Under the pieces are notes generated by a model that had not been told where the DNA came from, ran no database searches, and saw nothing but the letters and a program-made list of their open reading frames with translations. A DNA stretch of 9,696 nucleotides, taken from the NCBI GenBank assembly GCA_023386115.1, contig JAEWKL010000146.1:1-9696 (forward strand), written 5' to 3'. This document shows positions 6,862 through 9,696 of this stretch, in pieces; the stretch's first letter is position 1, and the number at the start of each line of letters is the position of its first letter. The position numbers and the translations under genes are program-made. This DNA is from Pseudomonadota bacterium (GTDB lineage Bacteria; Pseudomonadota; Alphaproteobacteria; Rhizobiales; Beijerinckiaceae).

Positions 6862-6965
6862 TCACGCGGTGACTACGGAAATCACCTGGGGCATGTCCAG
6901 CAACAGGTGCTGGTTTTTAGAATATTTTCCTTCATGTCACCCCGTCAATGTACGTCAGGTGACAT
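6862..6965. promoter_or_regulatory. Cluster of GGTGA/TCACC inverted repeats, possible operator
   Basis: ATGTCACC (6934-6941) and GGTGACAT (6958-6965) are an exact 8-bp inverted pair with a 16-base spacer that contains further GTCA boxes (6944-6947, 6954-6957). Upstream, GGTGA (6868-6872) and TCACC (6882-6886) form a second inverted pair, and TCAC-GCG-GTGA (6862-6872) overlaps it. Reuse of one half-site in a divergent gap suggests regulator binding; no factor is identified. Confidence 0.35.
6897..6918 (+). terminator. Weak hairpin followed by T5
   Basis: CCAGCA (6897-6902) and TGCTGG (6908-6913) pair around a 5-base loop and are directly followed by TTTTT (6914-6918). The form is that of a small intrinsic terminator on the plus strand. 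No plus-strand gene ends just before it, so it would have to end a small unannotated RNA or be chance. Confidence 0.25.
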
Positions 6966-7160
6966 CGCTGCCGCGCCGCTTCGATCACAAGTTGCCGGGA
7001 TGCGGGCGGGTGCCTCTGCGGACGGGACTCCCGCGGAGCCGACCTGCCGGTGCCGGAACGCCCGGAGCGGGACCGGCCGATGCCCGTCCCGGCCTCTGCC
7101 CCCACCCGGGCCGCATCGACGTGCCTGCACAAGTGGCCCAGATCCGCTATGTAGAGCGGG

Positions 7161-7775
7161 ATGACGCACGATCCGAACGGCGCCCCTCCCGGCGGGGTCC
7201 TCGAACGACTGACCGCTTCGCTCGGCGCGGAGGGCTCGCGGCGCGGGCCGCCGCCGGTCGAGCGCTGGAACCCGGATTATTGCGGCGAGATCCCGATGCG
7301 CATCGCCGCGGACGGGACCTGGCACTACAACGGCAGCCCGATCACCCGGCCGGCCCTGGTCAAGCTGTTCTCGACGATCCTGCGCCGCGACCCCGACGGG
7401 CGCACCGTGCTGGTGACGCCGGTGGAGCGGGTCGGGATCGAGGTCGAGGACGCGGCCTTCCTGGCGGTCGAGATGGCGGTGGAGGGCGAGGGCGAGGCCC
7501 GCGCCATTGCCTTCCGCACCAACCTCGACGACGTCGTGCCCCTCGACGACGCCCATCCCTTGCGGGTCGAGCGCGATCCGGAGGGCGGGTTCAAGCCCTA
7601 CATCGCCGTGCGCCACGGCCTCTGGGCCCGCCTCACCCGGGCGCTGGCCTACGATCTCGTGGACCTGTGCGAGGAGCGCGAGGAGGCGGGCGAGACCTGG
7701 TTCGGCCTCGCTGCCGGCGGGCGTTTCCACCGGATCGCGACGTCGACCGAACTCGGGGCGGCCGAGCTGTCGTGA
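7161..7775 (+). CDS. DUF1285 domain-containing protein
   Basis: A 204-aa protein of unknown function, found mainly in proteobacteria. Diagnostic blocks are VERWNPDYCGEIPMRIAADGTWHYNGSPI (33-61), RPALVKLFSTILRRD (63-77), LVTPVERVGIEVEDAAFLAVEM (84-105), RTNLDDVVPL (119-128) and PYIAVRHGLWARLTR (146-160). This order and length are typical of the family. No signal peptide or membrane segment is seen, so it is probably cytoplasmic. The ATG is the first possible start, because an in-frame TAG lies 9 bases upstream (7152-7154); the ribosome-binding site is weak (GAGCGGG). Its TGA overlaps the GTG of the Nudix gene by 4 bp, suggesting translational coupling. First gene of a four-gene run. Family assignment is confident; biochemical role unknown. 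Confidence 0.93.
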   Translation: MTHDPNGAPPGGVLERLTASLGAEGSRRGPPPVERWNPDYCGEIPMRIAADGTWHYNGSPITRPALVKLFSTILRRDPDGRTVLVTPVERVGIEVEDAAFLAVEMAVEGEGEARAIAFRTNLDDVVPLDDAHPLRVERDPEGGFKPYIAVRHGLWARLTRALAYDLVDLCEEREEAGETWFGLAAGGRFHRIATSTELGAAELS

Positions 7776-8431
7776 CCGATCTCGTCGCGTCCACCGCTCT
7801 CGACCTCTTCCTAGAGCGCGCCCGCGCGCGCCTGCGGCCGGAGCCGCCGGGCCCGCACGAATCGACCTCGAACCCGAGAGGCGACCACGACCTCGAGCCC
7901 GACGTGCTGGAGGCCGCCCTGTCGCGCCCGCCGCGGCTGGCCGCGGTGCTGGTGCCGGTCGTGCCGCGCGACGACGGCGTCTCGGTCCTGTTCACCCTGC
8001 GCTCGGCACATCTGCGGGACCATTCGGGCCAGATCGCCTTCCCGGGCGGCAAGATCGATCCCGGCGACCCCTCGCCCCTCGCCGCGGCCCTGCGGGAGGC
8101 CGAGGAGGAGATCGGCCTCGACCCGGCGGCGGTGACACCGCTCGGCTATCTCGATCCCTACCTGTCGGGCACCGGCTTCCTGGTGACGCCGGTGGTCGGC
8201 CTGATGGCGCCGGACGCCTCCCTACGCCTCAACCCGCACGAGGTGGCGGACTCGTTCGAGGTGCCGCTCGACTTCCTGATGAACGTCGCCAACCACGCCC
8301 TGCACAGCCGGGAATGGCGCGGGCGGCAGCGGCGCTACTACGCGATCCCGTTCGGCGAGCGCTACATCTGGGGGGTGACCGCCGGCATCGTGCGCAACCT
8401 CTACGACCGGCTTCGCGACGCGGACGAGTAA
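7772..8431 (+). CDS. Nudix hydrolase, CoA pyrophosphatase (NudL/UPF0035) type
   Basis: A 219-aa cytoplasmic hydrolase expected to cleave the diphosphate of CoA or oxidised CoA to 3',5'-ADP and (acyl)phosphopantetheine, using Mg or Mn. The CoA-specific signature LFTLRSAHLRDHSGQIAFPGG spans 73-93 and runs into the Nudix box, whose core is REAEEEIGL (108-116), with GGKIDPGDPSPL before it. As in other members of this subgroup the Nudix box has one extra residue and Asp where the canonical first Glu would be. A charged N-terminal extension of about 55 residues precedes the domain. The GTG at 7772 overlaps the DUF1285 stop (GTGA); the frame is open far upstream but that part overlaps the DUF1285 gene and shows no domain. 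The next gene follows after 6 bases. CoA specificity is inferred from motif, not tested. Confidence 0.93.
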   Translation: MTDLVASTALDLFLERARARLRPEPPGPHESTSNPRGDHDLEPDVLEAALSRPPRLAAVLVPVVPRDDGVSVLFTLRSAHLRDHSGQIAFPGGKIDPGDPSPLAAALREAEEEIGLDPAAVTPLGYLDPYLSGTGFLVTPVVGLMAPDASLRLNPHEVADSFEVPLDFLMNVANHALHSREWRGRQRRYYAIPFGERYIWGVTAGIVRNLYDRLRDADE

Positions 8432-8437
8432 AGACCG

Positions 8438-8695
8438 ATGGCCCGCGCGCTGATCGACGACATCCTGCTGTTCCTGCTCCCCTTCGCCCTCTTCGCGGTG
8501 TGGCTCACCTTACGCCAGCGCAGCCCCTTGCGCTGGGTCCATTGGAGCGACCAGGCTGCGCGGCTGGCCATCGCGGGCGCCGCCCTGGTCATCCTGTCGT
8601 TCCTGGCGGTGGCGCTCACCGCCGAGCGGCACCGGGACGGCTTCGTGCCGACCCACATCGAGAACGGCCGGGTGGTGCCCGGGCGGTTCCGGTGA
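8438..8695 (+). CDS. Small two-helix inner-membrane protein, DUF6111-like
   Basis: An 85-aa hydrophobic protein with two predicted transmembrane segments, about 8-24 (DILLFLLPFALFAVWLT) and 41-61 (ARLAIAGAALVILSFLAVAL). A polar loop of Arg, Trp and Ser lies between them, and the conserved-looking C-terminal tail is FVPTHIENGRVVPGRF (69-84). I associate this tail with the DUF6111 family of alphaproteobacteria; function unknown. The start ATG is 6 bases after the Nudix stop, and the gene's TGA overlaps the GTG of the CCA-adding enzyme by 4 bp, so it is embedded in the operon. The tail resembles a short structured or binding segment, but nothing in sequence assigns a role. Confidence 0.85.
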   Translation: MARALIDDILLFLLPFALFAVWLTLRQRSPLRWVHWSDQAARLAIAGAALVILSFLAVALTAERHRDGFVPTHIENGRVVPGRFR

Positions 8696-9696
8696 GCCTC
8701 CTCCTCGACGAGCGCGCCTTGCGGGCCGTGCTGGCGCGTCCGCGCCTCGCCCGCGTGCTCGACGCCCTCTCCGCCCCGTCCGAGGAGACCCGCCTCGTCG
8801 GAGGAGCGGTGCGCGACGCGCTGCTCGGCCGCCCGGTCGCCGATATCGACCTCGCCACCACCCTGCGGCCCGAGGCGGTGGTCGCGCGCGCGAGCGCGGC
8901 GGGCCTGAAGCCGGTGCCGACCGGCATCGCCCACGGCACCGTGACGGTGGTGGCAGAGGGCGAGCCGTTCGAGGTGACGACCCTGCGCGAGGACATCGAG
9001 ACCGACGGACGCCACGCCGTGGTGCGCTTCGGCCGCGACTTCGCCCGCGACGCAGCCCGGCGCGACTTCACCATCAACGCCCTCTCGGTCACGCCGGACG
9101 GACGGGTGCACGACACGGTCGGGGGTCTCGCCGATCTCGCCGCGGGCCGGGTGCGCTTCATCGGCGAGGCGCGCCAGCGCATCCGCGAGGATTACCTGCG
9201 GGTCCTGCGTTTCTTCCGCTTCCACGCCCGCTACGGCGCCGGCGCCCCCGACCCGGAGGGGCTCGCCGCGTCGATCGAGGCGCGGGACGGGCTGGCGCAA
9301 CTCTCCCGCGAGCGGGTGCGGGGGGAGCTCCTGAAGCTCCTCGTCGCCCCGGGGGCTCCCGCCGTCACCACGATCCTGTCGCAGACAGGCCTGTTGCAGC
9401 GACTGATCGGCGGGATCGGCGATCTCGGCCGCCTCGCCCGGCTGGCCGCCGCGGAGGAGGCGCAAGCCGACCCGGTGCGCCGCCTCGCCGCCCTGGCGGT
9501 GCGCTCCGAGGCCGATGCCGAGCGCCTGCGGGACAATCTACGCCTGTCGAAGGCCGAGCATGCGCGGCTCTCCGCCTATGCGGGAGCCGAGGCCGCCCTG
9601 CACGGGGCGCCGGCCCCCCTGGCGCCCGCGGATATGCGGCGCCTCGTGGCCGTGCATGGGGCGGTGGCGGTGACCGACGCCGCCCTGGTGCTGACG
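8692..9696 (+). CDS. CCA tRNA nucleotidyltransferase / poly(A) polymerase family, 3' end off the window
   Basis: Class II nucleotidyltransferase that adds or repairs the CCA 3' end of tRNA in the cytoplasm. The open frame runs 335 codons from a GTG to the right edge without a stop. Residues 37-42 GGAVRD and 51-53 DID in VADIDLATTL form the nucleotidyltransferase G-G...DxD metal site. RRDFTINALS (123-132) is the next conserved motif, followed by VHDTVGGLADLAAGRVRFIG and REDYLRVLRFFRFHARYG (165-182), the ERhxxExxxhhxhhRF-like region of the neck. From about 190 on it reads as the helical body domain. The GTG at 8692 overlaps the TGA of the small membrane protein (GTGA), and the protein begins directly with family-like sequence (MSLLLDERALRAVLARPRLARVLDAL). 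True CCA-adding enzymes and bacterial poly(A) polymerases share these motifs; single-copy alphaproteobacterial members are usually CCA enzymes, so that is preferred. Confidence 0.93.
   Translation, partial: MSLLLDERALRAVLARPRLARVLDALSAPSEETRLVGGAVRDALLGRPVADIDLATTLRPEAVVARASAAGLKPVPTGIAHGTVTVVAEGEPFEVTTLREDIETDGRHAVVRFGRDFARDAARRDFTINALSVTPDGRVHDTVGGLADLAAGRVRFIGEARQRIREDYLRVLRFFRFHARYGAGAPDPEGLAASIEARDGLAQLSRERVRGELLKLLVAPGAPAVTTILSQTGLLQRLIGGIGDLGRLARLAAAEEAQADPVRRLAALAVRSEADAERLRDNLRLSKAEHARLSAYAGAEAALHGAPAPLAPADMRRLVAVHGAVAVTDAALVLT

Larger units (their letters stand above)
6780..7160. other. Long intergenic region upstream of the TadG-like gene and the DUF1285 operon
   Basis: These 381 bases lie between divergent genes. 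The left half is AT-richer (43% GC at 6901-6960) and contains inverted repeats built on GGTGA/TCACC and a small hairpin followed by T5. The right half (about 6970-7150) is ordinary GC-rich sequence in which I see nothing specific. No open frame here has a credible start with coding-like content; the plus-strand frame entering from 6869 reads into the Nudix gene only by lacking stops. Confidence 0.5.

Noticed and set aside
7125..7153. CTGCAC and TATGTA as a -35/-10 promoter just before DUF1285
   Set aside because: Only 2 and 3 of 6 bases match the consensus, and the -10 would place the transcript start at the start codon; not strong enough to report as a promoter.
6869..7771. Upstream extension of the Nudix reading frame
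   Set aside because: The stretch runs through intergenic DNA and the DUF1285 gene in another frame, is Arg/Pro/Gly-rich, and the GTG at 7772 gives a normal-length Nudix protein.
8401..9465. A 354-codon minus-strand open frame opposite the CCA enzyme
   Set aside because: The plus strand carries the complete catalytic motif set of a CCA/poly(A) polymerase; the minus frame has no recognisable domain.

Overview
The window is GC-rich throughout (mostly GC-ending codons). Its gene content is typical of an alphaproteobacterium of the Methylobacterium/Rhizobiales kind: DUF1285, a DUF6111-like small membrane protein, a single-haem periplasmic cytochrome c, and a Tad-type TadG-like protein. The genus is inferred from gene style and composition, not proven. 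No rRNA, tRNA, transposase, integrase or CRISPR array was found.

Layout, left to right. (1) Positions 1-2596, minus strand: a GlcD-type FAD-linked oxidase, overlapping by 4 bp (GTGA) with a downstream SWIM zinc-finger gene. The SWIM gene runs off the left edge and carries an apparent single-base frameshift near 613-630. (2) 2876-3241, plus strand: an exported class I cytochrome c, transcribed away from glcD. It is followed by a strong GC hairpin and a short array of 21-bp repeats. (3) 3473-4228, plus strand: a lone glycosyltransferase-like gene with a locally AT-rich 5' part and a perfect 13-bp inverted repeat inside the coding sequence. (4) 4283-5273: two different PaaI-type hotdog thioesterases transcribed divergently from a 91-bp gap. 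(5) 5298-6779, minus strand: a TadG-like protein with an N-terminal membrane anchor and an odd internal block of AT-rich, rare-codon sequence. (6) 6780-7160: a 381-bp gap with GGTGA/TCACC inverted repeats. (7) 7161-9696, plus strand: a tight four-gene run of DUF1285, a CoA-pyrophosphatase-type Nudix hydrolase, a two-helix DUF6111-like membrane protein and a CCA tRNA nucleotidyltransferase that runs off the right edge. Two of its three junctions are 4-bp GTGA overlaps.

Working together: glcD and the cytochrome c could form a hydroxyacid-to-cytochrome electron path, which is inference from proximity only. The right-hand run looks like a housekeeping operon combining CoA/nucleotide clean-up and tRNA 3'-end maturation. 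I found no convincing undescribed multi-gene system. The points most worth a second look are the two reading-frame anomalies (SWIM and TadG genes), the hairpin/repeat cluster after the cytochrome gene, and the inverted repeats at 6862-6965.
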